Shown: positions 9,854 through 20,949 of the stretch, piece by piece
Layout: each line of letters opens with the position of its first letter
Position numbering within the stretch: position 1 is the stretch's first letter
Assembly: GCA_014529385.2 (NCBI GenBank)
Contig: CM043948.1
Location: forward strand, 78,807,291 to 78,871,290
Direction: 5' to 3'
Source: Adiantum capillus-veneris
Lineage: Eukaryota; Streptophyta; Polypodiopsida; Polypodiales; Pteridaceae
DNA: 64,000 bases
Notes under the pieces: model-generated
Database searches by the model: none
Seen by the model: only the letters and a program-made list of their open reading frames with translations
What the model was told of the DNA's origin: nothing
Translations under genes and position numbers: made by a program

Positions 9854-11783
9854 TTACATTTGATGAAACATTAGGATCGACTCTTTGACAAAAATCATGT
9901 ATGCAAAAACTGAGCTCTTCATTGACTTATCAAAATCAAGAGGATTTACAAGTGGAATAGTGCGACCACGCTCACTAGCATCTATATACATGTTCTTTCC
10001 CTTGTAGGTGAAGTAGATTCTCCTTTCAAGGAACTTCATATTGGCAGCCATGCAATCAAACCATGGTGCCCCTAGGATAGCATCCTCATGTTGGAGAGGA
10101 GAGATGAAGAAGTCTTCTTTGTCAACATAGCTTTGGACATGAAGCCTCAACTTCCCAATCAAGGGAGTAATGGAGGCTTGCTGTCCCTTGCAAACTGCAT
10201 CAGCCATTACCATATCTCCCATATCAAAAGCTTGAATGCCCAACTTGGTGGCCAACTCCGTTGATATGAAGTTGTGAGTAGAGCCACGGTCAAACAAGAT
10301 GAAGGCATCATGCTCTCTTACCTTTCCCCAAGCATAGGAAAGTGAGGATCCTTTGCAATGATCATCCTCTTTTGGAGCTTCAATGGTGGAAGCCCTAGGA
10401 GTCTCATTGGTTGCGAGTATTCTTCTTGGGGCAAGAATGATAGCCATGTCCTTGCTCCCCACACTTGAAACACTTATGGTCCTTGTGAAAAGCTTCAAGC
10501 TCTTCATGAGAGGTTTGTTTTTTCCTTTGTAAACTTCCTTCTCCTTGGACCGATTGTTGTTGTTGTTGTTGGAAGTTCCTTGGGAAGAATTTTCAACATT
10601 GGTTTTCCCCTTTGCATCATTTTTGTCTTTGTTTTCCATGGGCTTGACATTATGTCTAGCCCCTTGATGGAAATTTATGCGTGAAGCAACCATGGTGTGA
10701 TGGATTACTTCGCCGATAGTACCAGGCTGTTGAGAGTTGATGTATTCGATCATCTCTTCAGGTGATCTCGCACAGAATTGCTGCCTTTTCTCGACAAAGT
10801 CTATCTTTTAAAAGACAATAGCCTTGAGATGTAAATCCCAAAACTTGTCTACATACGTTTGGATAGACTCATGAGAGAGAAGCTTCAAGCTGCGCCATTT
10901 GGTAAGCACTTTGTCCTTTGCATCGCTTGCAAGGAATTGCTTCATGATGGAAACTCGTAGAATTTTCCATGTCTTTAGGGTTTCACCATTGCCATGAAGG
11001 CTAGCCCACCATTGACGAGCTGATTTTTGGAAGTGCATAGCTACATGGTGTTGCTTGGAGGACTCTGTGAATCCCTCATCTCCAAAGGACGCATCAAATT
11101 GCTAACTTTGTCAGTAGCACCAAAGGTGCCATCATAGGTGAGAAAAGAGATACTCTTTCCTCTGTCCTTGATATTCTTTAGATTTTGTGACCTTCGCCAT
11201 GCAGGAAATGATTTGCGATGTCCTCCCCTCTTGTATTTTCTAGGAGAATAGCCATAGCTTTCATCGGAAGAGGAGGAAGGTGAAGAAGAAGGAGAAGAGG
11301 GTGACCTCTTCCTAGACCTTTTCTTCCTTTGTTTCCTCTCTTCCCTTTCAGAGTGACGAGGAGAAGGACTATGTGTTGATCTTTTCCTCTTGGGAGGAGT
11401 GGGCAATTGTCTAGACTGTCGTCTCCGTGGAGCCACATCTTCAGAGGAACTTAAACTTTCATTGCTTTCTTGCTCTTTGGATTCCTCCTCTTGAATGGGA
11501 GAAAGTCTTCTTTTGGGGTCTAAAGAGGACTTCTAAGCTCTCTCTCCTCCCAGAGAGGAAGGGAAATCCCATAAGCACGAAGTTGTTGAGTAACTTCGCC
11601 TTGCAAAGCAGGGTTGCCCATAGCTTGCTGCAACCTAGTGACGAGATAATTTACAGACATGGAAGCATCATCATTAGCACCTTCATGTGCAAAATCAAAG
11701 CTATCAATGTTCATTCTACTCTCTCGATTATTGCCAGACATGTTAACAAAATTTATGTATGTACTTAGTGTATGCTTTGGCAA
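9854..11783 (-). pseudogene. G1 Gag-protease remnant
   Basis: Gag is scattered over several frames. The N-terminal block (11783-11520) is acidic. Next comes a very basic Ser/Arg-rich block (11436-11200), then the Gag core with SARQWWASL (11038-10808), and near 10430-10480 a CCHC zinc knuckle (CFKCGEQGHGYHSC) in a frame other than the long ORF. The ORF at 10753-9854 carries a retropepsin: LFDRGSTHNFI (the usual D-S/T-G with the middle residue changed to R) and DAILGAPWF. Frame changes and the altered catalytic triplet mark it as dead. The RS-like domain is an unusual addition for a Gag. Confidence 0.75.
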
Positions 11784-12143
11784 TTCAAAACCTTAGTTGA
11801 CACTCCTCTTAGCCTTTGAAAATCGGCTCTTAAGTATCTACACCCACGGCTCAAAGTGGTTCATTATAGAGAGTAGAGGAGTAGGTCTAACCTAGCAAAA
11901 TTGCCGAGGGCTAGCTCCTTTCTGACTTCTTATGGCTCAATAATGGTAAAGCCGTAGGCAAGTCTAAAAAGACTGCTTTATTAAGTCCAAAGCTCCCAAA
12001 GTGTGCACCATATCCCACATAGTGGGCTCAACAAAACCGATAATAGATCCCAGTTCCACTTACCCTAATATAATTAACAACATCAACCATTTATAGGCTA
12101 CTTAAGGACCTCTCTTCTTAAGCAAGAAAAGAGAAACCAAATT
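11784..12143 (-). other. G1 untranslated leader
   Basis: Non-coding sequence between gag and the primer-binding site. Parts match the G2 leader (34130-34350), for example GGCTCAATAATGGTAAAGCC and the ACCATTTATAGGCTA...GAAAAGAGAAACC block, confirming that G1 and G2 are relatives. Confidence 0.7.
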
Positions 12144-12154
12144 CTCTGATACCA
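12144..12154 (-). promoter_or_regulatory. G1 primer-binding site, initiator tRNA-Met
   Basis: The minus strand reads TGGTATCAGAG, separated by one base from the right LTR, which starts at 12156. Confidence 0.85.
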
Positions 12155-12155
12155 A

Positions 12156-13580
12156 TGTTATGGAATTGGCCTATTTCACTTGAGAGTAGCAAAAATTAAT
12201 TGGAGTACTTTTGAGAACTGACTTTGTGAGCATAGCGGGTGAACATAATTGAAGATAGCAACATAATTGTAGCAATTATGTAACTTGGCATGGACAATAC
12301 TTTTGCAAGAGAGAGAATTTAGAGAACATGACAACAATTGAGGACCGGATTTATGTGGAGCCAGTCCCCCCTCCAATATGCATTTATATTATGATTTCTC
12401 CCGTTAAGAGAGACTTGTTACAATACAATCTTTGTGTTCCTTGTGACCTAGGTGATGCAATCAAGATGGAAAGCTTCATGCACCACAAGCATAACATAAA
12501 CTTGAAGAAAGATTTAACTATCCCAAGCCTCAATTCCTAGACCTCAAACACCTTCGAAGGTGGAGAGAGCTAGCAAACGAATGAGGGTAGGGAAGAGGAA
12601 GAAGAAACATTTCATATGAGAAAGAATTAGTTCCTCACTTATCATAACTCTTCTTGCTAGCATACATAATAGCATAGTAATGAAGAAGAAGGAGATGGAA
12701 AGCTTAAGCATTGAAGCATGGCGCTTGGTTGGATTTTTCACTCCATAGCCAGGAGTGTTGGTGTAGGCTCTCAACCTCTACTTGCTTGGAGAAGGAGAGG
12801 GAGCTCTTGCACTTTGCATAGCACACAATGAGAGTGCTTGTAAGTGTGTGTGGGTGAGTATACCCCCCAAGCAAACCCCTAGCTTGCTTGGGTCGACTCC
12901 CCCTTGTAGCTCATGATTGAAGCTCATTGGACCCCTCCAGGCCTAGCCAATCACAAGCAGGAGGCATTACAAGCAGCAAGAGTAGCCTTGGGACAAGTGT
13001 CCCCCTTTCCCCTTTGAGAGAGAGGACTTGATAAATGCAAAATCAATTAATTAAATCTCCTAAATTATTATTTAACCCCTTGGGTGGCCAACCAATAGGC
13101 TTTAGGCACACCATGAGGGCAACATGAGGAGGAACTTGACAAGTGTCCCTTTTTCTTGCTTTGTACCATGCATGCCTTGTGTGAGTGTGTGGGTGTTCTC
13201 TCTCATCCCCCTCTTGTAGGGCTCGCCCCTTCCTTGTAGGGATTAAATATTGACCTTTTGACACCTCAAGCATCTCAATCATGAAGAACCTCAAGCATCT
13301 CAAGCACCTCAATCATCAAGCACCTCAAGCATCTCAAGCACCTCAAGCCCCTTAGTCATCAAGCATGACAAGCAGGACTAGCATCTCAAGCTGGGTCGGA
13401 TTCCTGCCTCAAGCTCAGCCCTAGCTTACCTAAGGTCAAAGGGCTTTTACACACATTATTGGAGGTCTTCAATGAATCTAACCCTAAGGTCTTATGCTCC
13501 ATTGGTAAGCCTTGCTCTTTGATAGACCAACTCTCATTTGGGCCCCTTTACCATTGGACCCGTGTTGGGATAGATCTATA
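12156..13580 (-). repeat. G1 right LTR (5' LTR), portion left of copia
   Basis: Starts TGTTATGGAATTGG and aligns with the left LTR over about 1.1 kb. It then continues through an array of CTCAAGCATCTCAAGCACCT-like units (about 13260-13370). It is cut at 13580 by copia element C1, whose 5-bp duplication CTATA is included here. It resumes at 19300. Confidence 0.85.
13576..13580. repeat. Target-site duplication of C1, left copy (CTATA)
   Basis: CTATA precedes the 5' LTR and recurs at 19295-19299 after the 3' LTR. Confidence 0.9.
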
Positions 13581-13797
13581 TGTTAAAGAATATGTCCATT
13601 GTGCTATGGGCGGCTGGACACTGACTATACTGTGTTGTAAATATACTTTGGATAATAGTTCAAAAGAGAAGAAGAAGAGAAGAGCAGCACGTTGAATGGT
13701 TGTTGCAGGGTAACGATTGTGTGTGTGTGTCTCGATGTGTGTTGGTGTGTGTGTGTAGTCTTCTTTCCTACCTTCTCCATCATCTGCACACTCTACA
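13581..13797 (+). repeat. C1 5' LTR
   Basis: A 217-bp LTR starting TGTTAAAGAATATG and ending CTCTACA. It contains a GT-rich block (13712-13756). Confidence 0.93.
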
Positions 13798-13800
13798 AAG

Positions 13801-13812
13801 TGGTATCAGAGC
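13801..13812 (+). promoter_or_regulatory. C1 primer-binding site, initiator tRNA-Met
   Basis: TGGTATCAGAGC begins three bases after the 5' LTR, the normal position and sequence for a plant copia element. Confidence 0.92.
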
Positions 13813-14701
13813 TCAGTTTGAGGAGCTACAGTCAATACACAGGTTTCCGTAGCTCTGGAAAACAGCAAAAAAGAGAGGTTTTTTGGTCATAACTCTCTCA
13901 CCCGAACTCAGAATACAGTGATCCAGGAGTCTATCTTTATGTTTTTGGGCGTTCCGGACGCATTGGCATACTCGGATTTTCCAAAATCCGCAATTTTCTG
14001 TAGCAAACAGCCAGCTCACACAAGCATAGGAGATGTCCAGTTTTGCACTCGACAGTAGATTTACAGGTTACAGGTGAAGAATTCAGCATTTACACAGGTT
14101 TTGGAGAGCGACATAGAGCTTTTGCATCATGATATTGTGTTATCAAAGATTATGTTTGGTTGTTGTGGGTCCGTTATGGACAGCCGCCTATGTAAGAAAG
14201 GTTGTGGGAAGAAGTTGAGGCGGTTATATTGTCAGATTGAGTACTTTGTGGTTATGTATGGATATGCGGTCAATGTATTTTGGAAAACTTTAGCCTTTGT
14301 GAGGGTCGAGTGAGGTTTTTTGAAGCCTTGCCTTGGGAGCTTTGGTACCTTGGCAAGGTGGATTAGGTACTGGAGCGAACCCCCGACTAGCCCCGCGAAA
14401 GACCTCATATGTCGTTTACGACTATGGGAAGAAGGTGGATGTATGGATATGTGGTACAGGACAGCGTATGGATTGCATTTGCATACAGGTCCATGTGGAC
14501 ATTGTTTTAGAGTATTTATGCATAGTACTGAGTCAGCCTGTGGCAAAGTGAGTCAGTGGATTTTCCCTTGGCAGTGAGAGATTTTCTGTCAGTGTTTATG
14601 AGCACTTTGGTTGAGATTGTCACTTGAGATATTGTCCAAATACAAACGAAACTTTGCCGAAATTTTATTAAAATCCTTTGCAAGAAATTGAGAGAGTGAA
14701 G

Positions 14702-15562
14702 ATGGCAGAAAGTTCAACTCAAGTCACACAGATTGTTGGAGAGAAGCTGACAAGAGAGAACTATAGCATATGGTCTTACAGGATAGAGAACTTTATCATG
14801 GGCAAAGGTTTATGGGATTATGTTATAGGTGAACAAGAGTGTCCCGAGGTTGGTTTGGAACCAAATAGAGAGAATGTTGAAGCACATAAAACATGGCAAG
14901 CAGGAGTAGAAGCTTACAAGAAGTGGATTGAGAATTCAAGGAAAGTGATGCATTGGATTTCACTATGCATTAGTGACTTCTTTATACCACATGTGAAGAA
15001 GGCTCAATCTCCAAAGAAAGCATGGGAGATACTAGCAAGAATGAACAGCTCCAATACAAAACCACGAAAAGTTCACTTGAAGCAAAGGTTACATTGTGTA
15101 TGGCGAGGAAAAAGATCCATATCAGATTATGTGACAGAGATAAAGAAAATACAGGAAGATCTTGCGAGCATTAATGTTGAAGTTCCAGATGATGACCTAG
15201 TTTCAGTGACATTGAATGGTTTGGGACCGGAATACAAGTCATTGGATACATCTATATCTGTTCGAGGACACATGCCTGATTTTGAAGAGTTAGTAAACCT
15301 TTGTTTGCAAGAAGAGGTGAAGTTAGGCAAGTCAGGTCATTCTACATCAAATAACGATTCCAGAGATCAGGTTTTTTACTCTAGAGGTCGTGGAAACAAT
15401 AGAGGTGGAAGAGGAAACTATGGTCGTGGAAACAATGTTGGAAGAGGTCAATGGCAAAACCAACAAAGTCAAAGTTACAATGATTATAGACAAAGAGGTA
15501 GGGGGAGAGCCCGAACTCGTGGACGTGGAGGTGGACGATTTGTACATCCTCAAAGAGATTGA
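14702..15562 (+). pseudogene. C1 Gag (UBN2-type), ended by a premature TGA
   Basis: Starts at the ATG of MAESSTQ. The Gag core has YSIWSYRIENFIMGKGLWDY early and SISDYVTEIKKIQEDLASI in the middle, as in plant copia Gag (UBN2-type). A Gly/Arg-rich RNA-binding tail follows. A TGA at 15560-15562 stops it just before the zinc knuckle (YCNRCGIYGHF); the fourth metal ligand of that knuckle also reads Phe rather than Cys. A second TGA lies at 15650-15652. The reading frame is otherwise continuous with protease and integrase, so the ancestral product was a single Gag-Pol polyprotein that forms the particle and binds RNA. Confidence 0.88.
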
Positions 15563-18250
15563 TATTGTAACAGATGTGGCATTTATGGTCACTTTGAAAG
15601 AGAATTTTACACAAGGCTAAATCAAAATCGTGATCGTGGTAGAAGAGGCTGATGTTATGGCAGACATGGAGGAAACTTTGTTGGATACAATCCTCATGAT
15701 CAAAATATATATGACAATAGGTTGAGTGGACATTTATTTCCTATGGAGCATGTTGTTGGAAGCATGGTGGAGCCACATCATATAGATGATTGGTATTTAG
15801 ATAGTGGTGCCACAAATCATATGACATATCATGGTGAATGGTTTGACAGAAAAGAGAAATTAGAAGAGGATGAGTTTTTCGCTACAGGTGATGATACTAT
15901 GCATCGGATTACACATGTTGGTTCAGTTCCATTGCTAGAAAAAGACGGGACATACAACACATTGGGAGATGTTCTATATGTGCCTTCAATCACAAAGAAT
16001 TTAGCATCATTTGGACAAATGACAGATCAAGGGTTGCAAGTCCGTTTTAATCGTTATGGCTGCTTCATAGAGGAGTTTCACAAAGGCAGACCAGGCAAGA
16101 TATTGACACGTGGAAGAAAGAAAGGTCGCTTGTTCTCATTGGAAGCTGGAGATCCATGTTTACACAGTGGTATGTATGCAAACAAATCAGTCATTCAAGA
16201 TGATTGGGCAGAGTTATGGCATAAGAGGATTTGTCATGTGAATTTTAGAAGACTAAAGCATATGCAATCAAATCAAATTGTACGTGGATTACCAAAGTTT
16301 GGCAGATTGAATTTTGATCATGTTTGTGAAGCTTGTCAGTTTGGAAAGAAATCTCGTTTACCATTTCCAAAGAGGGGGAGAATTAGCCAAAGTCCTTTGG
16401 AAATTATTCATTCAGATATTTGGGGACCTTGTGATCATGCTACACCAAATGTTTGTCGATATTTTATCACATTCACGGATGATTACAGCAGAATGACATG
16501 GGTTTACTTTCTAAAGGCAAAGTCAGAGGCATTTGAGGTATTTTTGGAGTTCAAAGTTATGGTTGAGAAAGAGAATGGTTGTCAAATTAAATGACTACGT
16601 ACAGATGGAGGGGGAGAGTACATGTCACACAGTTTTGATGATTACTTACGTGAACAAGGCATAAGAAGACAGATTACTTGCAGATAGACACCACAACAAA
16701 ATGGAGTTGTTGAGAGAAAGAATAGAGTCATAGCAGAGATTGCAAGATCCATGATGAATGAGATGAATATGCCATTAACATATTGGGCTGAAGCAGTTCA
16801 TATAGCTGTACACATTATGAATCGAACACCAACATCTGCCATTCATGAAATTTCACCTTATGAGAGACTTTATGGGATCAAGCCAACAGTTTCCTACATG
16901 AAAGTTTTTGGATGTGTTTGCTATGTTCATGTGACAAATGAAGCAAGAAAGAAGATGGAGCCAAAGGCAGTGAAGTGTATATTCTTGGGCTACCCAATTG
17001 AAAAGAAAGGTTACAAGTGCTATGAGCCTACGACAAGACAAGTTTATGTCAGTAGAGATGTCAGATTTTGTGAGCATGAACCATGGTATAAACCAAAGAC
17101 AGTGATGATAGAAGATGAGTATGAAGAGCAAGAGAATGTGCGTCATGTTGTTGATAAGCCAGGACCATCAACAAGAACTATTTCAGGACCTCATATGGCA
17201 GAGGAGAGTACAGGAAGTGTCAACCCATGGAGTGGTCGTTTGCGAGATAAGAAGCAAGATGAGAAAGGCAAGAAGAAAGTGGTTGAAGAGAGTTCTGGAG
17301 ATGAAAGCCTCGATGAAGAGCATGATTTACCAATTTTGAGGACACCTGGGAGTAAGCATATTGAGAAATATGTACCCCCATATGCAAGAGTTGAAGAGAA
17401 GAGTGCACCACAGTTGAGAAGATCAGAGAGGGTGCGTTATCCAGTTGATAGATTGACATACAACGGTTACATGCGTACACATTATGCATACATGGTTTCA
17501 CGTGTGCAACATAAAGAGCCTACATGTTTTCAAGAGGCAATTGGAAAATCAGAATGGGAGTCAGCTATGGATGATGAGATGGATGCTCTTGTGAAGAATG
17601 ACACTTGGGATTTGGTTCGCTTGCCAAGTGGAAAGAAAGCAATTGGTTCAAAATGGGTATACAAAGTCAAGTGCAAGTCAGATGGTAGTGTGGAAAGATA
17701 CAAAGCGAGGCTTTTTGCTAAAGGTTATGCACAAAAAAAGGGTCTTGATTATGATGATACATTTAGTCCAGTTGCAAAGATGACAACAGTCAGATTGGTG
17801 ATATCAATGGCAAGTATGTTCGGTTGGAAGTTACGGCAAATGGATGTGGATAATGCATTCTTGAATGGTGACTTGGAAGAAGAAGTTTATATGATACAGC
17901 CAGAGGGTTATCAACATCCAGAGTTTCCATATTATGTGTGTAAGTTGAAGAAAGCATTGTATGGTTTGAAGCAAGCATCTAGAGCTTGGTGTGAAAAGAT
18001 AACCAGATTCTTGAAGAAGATTGGATTTAAACAATCTACTGCTAATCACTCATTATTTTTGAAGCATGTTGATGGAGAGATCGTCGTTATTGTTATCTAT
18101 GTTGATGACTTGATTCTCACTGGAAGTCATGCTGAGCAAATTTTGCATGTCAAGAAGAGTTTGTTGAGAGAATTCAACATGAAGGACCTTGGTGAGTTGA
18201 GATATTCTTGGGAATTGAAATTGTCAATACTTTATCAGGAATTTGGATGA
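15563..18250 (+). pseudogene. C1 protease-integrase-reverse transcriptase
   Basis: Same frame as Gag. Protease has YLDSGATNHM (DSGA at 15800-15811). The pre-integrase HHCC region includes LWHKRICH and CEACQFGK. Integrase shows its three acidic residues in SDIWGP, TDGGGEY and VERKNR, but a TGA (16592-16594) and a TAG (16685-16687) interrupt the core. Reverse transcriptase begins near WDLVRLPSGKKAIGSKWVYK, with WKLRQMDVDNAFLNGDL and the YVDD catalytic motif starting at 18098. At about 18205 one base is missing, and the frame passes to the next entry. The domain order is the defining copia order. Confidence 0.92.
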
Positions 18251-19068
18251 TACAAAGACAATACGCGTTGGATATGCTTGAGAAGTATGGAATGACAGTG
18301 TGCAAACCGGTTGATACACCTCTTGATCAAAATGTGAAGTTGTTTGATGATGGACATTACATTGAGGATGTCACTATGTATCGCAAGATGGTTGGAAGCT
18401 TTATTTACTTGACAATAACAAGGCCAGATTTGAGTTATGCAGTGGGTGTTGTGAGTCAATTCATGCAAAATCCATGTAAAAGTCATCTTGATGCAGTGAG
18501 ACGGATTATGAGATATGTGAAAGCCACTGTCAGTTATGGAATGTTTTATGAAAAGAATGGGAAGCTTTGTCTTTATGGTTACACAGATGCAGATTGGGCA
18601 GGAGATTTTATGGATAGAAGATCTACGAGTGGTTATGCATTTTCCATTGGCAATGGTATGATAAGTTGGAGTAGCAAGAAGCAATCAACTATAGCATTAT
18701 TAAGTACAGAAGCTGAATATCGTGGAGCAGCTTTGGCAGCATGTGAAGAGTCATGGTTGAGAGTGCTTATGGTAGACTTTGGTTTTGACTATCATGACAG
18801 TGTCATTATATATTGTGACAATATTAGCAGCATCATGTTGGCAAAGAATCCAGTCTACCATGCTCGCACTAAACACATTGAGGCACATTATCAGTTCATT
18901 AGAGAAAAAGTTTTGGCAGGTGAGATTGATTTGGTATATGTGAAGACAAATGATCAAGTTGCGGATATATTCACAAAAGCTCTTGGAAAGGAGAAGTTTT
19001 GCTACTTTCGTGAAGCATTGGGAATCCATCATATGCAAGCTCACTCTGAGCTTGAGGGGGAGTGTTAA
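18208..19068 (+). pseudogene. C1 reverse transcriptase C-terminus and RNase H
   Basis: Continues the polyprotein one frame over from the preceding segment. The RT tail carries SFIYLTITRPDLSYAVGVVS. RNase H follows, with its acidic residues in YTDADWAG, LLSTEAEYRGA and IYCDNISSI and the terminal HIEAHYQFIREKV and DIFTKALG motifs. All are typical of copia RNase H, which removes template RNA during reverse transcription. It runs to a stop at 19066-19068, inside the start of the 3' LTR duplication, as in many copia elements. Confidence 0.9.
19054..19062 (+). promoter_or_regulatory. C1 polypurine tract
   Basis: GAGGGGGAG directly precedes TGTTAAAG, the LTR start. It is the expected primer for plus-strand DNA synthesis. 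Confidence 0.85.
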
Positions 19069-19294
19069 AGAATATGATGTTAAAGAATATGTCCATTGTG
19101 CTATGGGCAGCTGGACACTGACTATACTATGTTGTAAATATACTTTGGATAATAGTTCAAAAGAGAAGAAGAAGAGAAGAGCAGCACGTTGAATGGCTGT
19201 TGTAGGGTAACGATTGTGTGTGCGTGTCTCGATGTGTGTTGGTGTGTGTGTGTAGTCTTCTTTCCTACCTTCTCCATCATCTGCCCACTCTACA
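19063..19294 (+). repeat. C1 3' LTR with a 15-bp terminal duplication
   Basis: The LTR proper (19078-19294) matches the 5' LTR with six substitutions. It is preceded by an extra copy of its first bases (TGTTAAAGAATATGA, 19063-19077) between the polypurine tract and the LTR. The 5' LTR lacks this extra copy. Confidence 0.9.
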
Positions 19295-19299
19295 CTATA

Positions 19300-19414
19300 A
19301 GCACATGTCTATATCTTAACCCTTGTTCCTGTTTATTCTCCCACATTAAGTGATCAATTTAATATGATAAAATTGTTTGGGTTGGTTAGATATTAGATAT
19401 TAGATATAATGACA
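19300..19414 (-). repeat. G1 right LTR, outer end
   Basis: Resumes the G1 LTR after the copia insertion and ends ATAATGACA. It resembles the ends of the G2 LTR (35958) and the fragment at 5493. Target duplication ATGTG follows at 19415-19419. Confidence 0.82.
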
Positions 19415-19419
19415 ATGTG

Positions 19420-20030
19420 TGACACCTATATGCTTCACATGTGCCCATCTCCCTTCTCCTAGTTGTGGAGCCTGTATGTTGAAGATTGCAGTTTTTGGTA
19501 AAAGATGCAATACAGGAGGGAACTGAGACTACATGGGGGAACTGAGACTAATCCAAAGCGAGAGTGGTACTAGTAGCAGACTCTATTTTAGCAATATCTC
19601 CTCGCTCTTCAATAGCATTGGAAGACCAAGATTGCACTCTCGTTCTCTTTGGTACTCTTTCCAGCTTCTCCTTGCTCTTGAACTCAGTATACAACTCAGT
19701 AGCTATGCCTGGAAAAGTAATGATTTTAGGATTTTTTAGATCCTAAAAATCTTTGCGATCTGTCCAATACACTGCTGGACCTTGTTCAATAATGAATTTG
19801 ATGTCATTCGAGATATATCAAAAGCAGTGGGCATAAATAGGAGCTGGAGCTACTCAAATATAGACTTTGCTAAGGCCTATGTGAAATGGTAATAATGCTC
19901 GAGAGTAGAGGGGTTTAGGCAATGATGAAGCTCAAGCTCTGACATGTGATGAAAGTGACGTACTATAACTTCAAAGGTAAATTTTTGTTGATGTTTCTCC
20001 AGCTTGGTGTCTGCCATATCTGCAAGATAT
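19420..20030 (-). pseudogene. Upstream part of the gene remnant split by G1
   Basis: Minus-strand coding blocks of unrecognised family. Near 20010 a TCTTGCAG acceptor-like site is followed by an ATG and about 46 open codons (MADTKLEKHQQKFTFEVI...). A second block (about 19840-19555) reads FIIEQGPAVYWTDRKDF, PKIITFPGIATELY and RTRVQSWSSNAIEERGD, with two stops. A third (about 19515-19420) reads through the G1 insertion point into 7976, giving one open run of about 115 codons that includes FNIQAPQLGEGRWAHVKHIG. With the kinase-like motifs further on, this is probably one decayed, intron-containing host gene. The identity of these N-terminal parts is unknown. Confidence 0.4.
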
Positions 20031-20345
20031 AATTTCAAAACATAAACGTTATCAAAGGAGAGAGTAAACTACCAAAATTGTTTCCTGATCCTAAATTATA
20101 AACAACTAACATAATTTATAGCAAACAACAATATATTATGATTGCAAACCATACATTGTACAATAGAGAGAGGAGAACACACAAAGAGAGAGGTGACAGG
20201 CTAGGAGTGTGAGGGACGCTCATCACAAGAATTGGACCCTGTTATGTGCATTACGAAATACACATAAAGGATTGGAGTGTACATGTGAACAACCCAGATT
20301 GTGTGAGGTACGCTCAACACAAGTCCTAGATGTTGTTGTAATGTT

Positions 20346-20895
20346 GATTGATAGTTTAATTTATCTAATCCCTGATGAAGTGTGTGGAATGCACAACACA
20401 ACCATCAACAAACAATTTAACAATCTCAGATTTTTGTCAAACATCATACTTATTTACATCCAAGAAAATACCAAGTCATCTAGTGATGAGTGGCGTAACT
20501 AGATTAAAAAGCACAAGGGCAAAACGTGTCATGATAAGATGAAGAGGGCATAGGTATGCTTCTCTCCACTCTTAGGTAGACGAATGTAACCCTCATATTT
20601 CTTTGTAGTAAGAACGATGATGTGACTTAATCTAATCGCTAATGAAGTGTGTGGAACTCACAACAAAAACATCAGTGGACAACGTAACAATCTCAGATGT
20701 AGGCCAAATATCATATGTACCTACATCCAAGGCAACACCAAGTCATCTAGTGATGAACAATGATATGTCTTTGGAGTTGGAAGCACAAGAGTAATTAGTG
20801 CGTCACACAAAGATGAAGAGGGCATGAACTATTCATCTCTCCACTCTCTGTTTGATTAGCAAAACTCTTGCGTTTCTACGTGGTACAAACAATGA
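20346..20895. repeat. Two-copy ~275-bp tandem duplication
   Basis: 20346-20620 and 20624-20895 share blocks such as GAAGTGTGTGGAA, CAACACCAAGTCATCTAGTGATGA or close variants, and GATGAAGAGGGCAT in the same order. Divergence is considerable, so the duplication is old. Confidence 0.65.
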
Positions 20896-20949
20896 TATGA
20901 GCTGATCTAAAATTGAGAAATCTATAGGTCACTCTGAAGTAAGAGGTGT

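Larger units (their letters stand above)
13581..19294 (+). mobile_element. Ty1/copia element C1, near full length, inactivated
   Basis: A 5.7-kb copia element with TG...CA LTRs (13581-13797 and 19078-19294, 217 bp each, six differences by eye, about 97% identical), a tRNA-iMet primer site (13801-13812), gag-pol in copia order (Gag, protease, integrase, RT, RNase H), a polypurine tract (19054-19062) and a CTATA duplication on both sides (13576-13580, 19295-19299). Gag-pol has four in-frame stops and one frameshift. It is inserted in the right LTR of G1, so it is younger than G1. Confidence 0.95.
7977..19414 (-). mobile_element. Ty3/gypsy element G1 with a nested copia insertion
   Basis: An LTR retrotransposon on the minus strand. 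In + coordinates: truncated left (3') LTR 7977-9103, decayed pol and gag 9105-11783, leader, tRNA-iMet site 12144-12154, and right (5') LTR 12156-13580 resuming at 19300-19414. Flanks carry a 5-bp duplication (ATGTG). RNase H, integrase and the inner part of the left LTR are gone: reverse transcriptase runs straight into LTR sequence at about 9104. Copia element C1 sits in the right LTR. G1 is therefore a dead element with an internal deletion. Its LTR is a relative of the G2 LTR. Confidence 0.88.

Noticed and set aside
13043-13312. 89-codon minus-strand ORF
   Set aside because: It lies wholly inside the G1 LTR and is only an open frame in LTR sequence.
19420-20030. Possible viral movement-protein-like segment (VKHIG region)
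   Set aside because: The similarity is a short pattern only, and the kinase-like motifs downstream favour a host-like gene; not strong enough to report.
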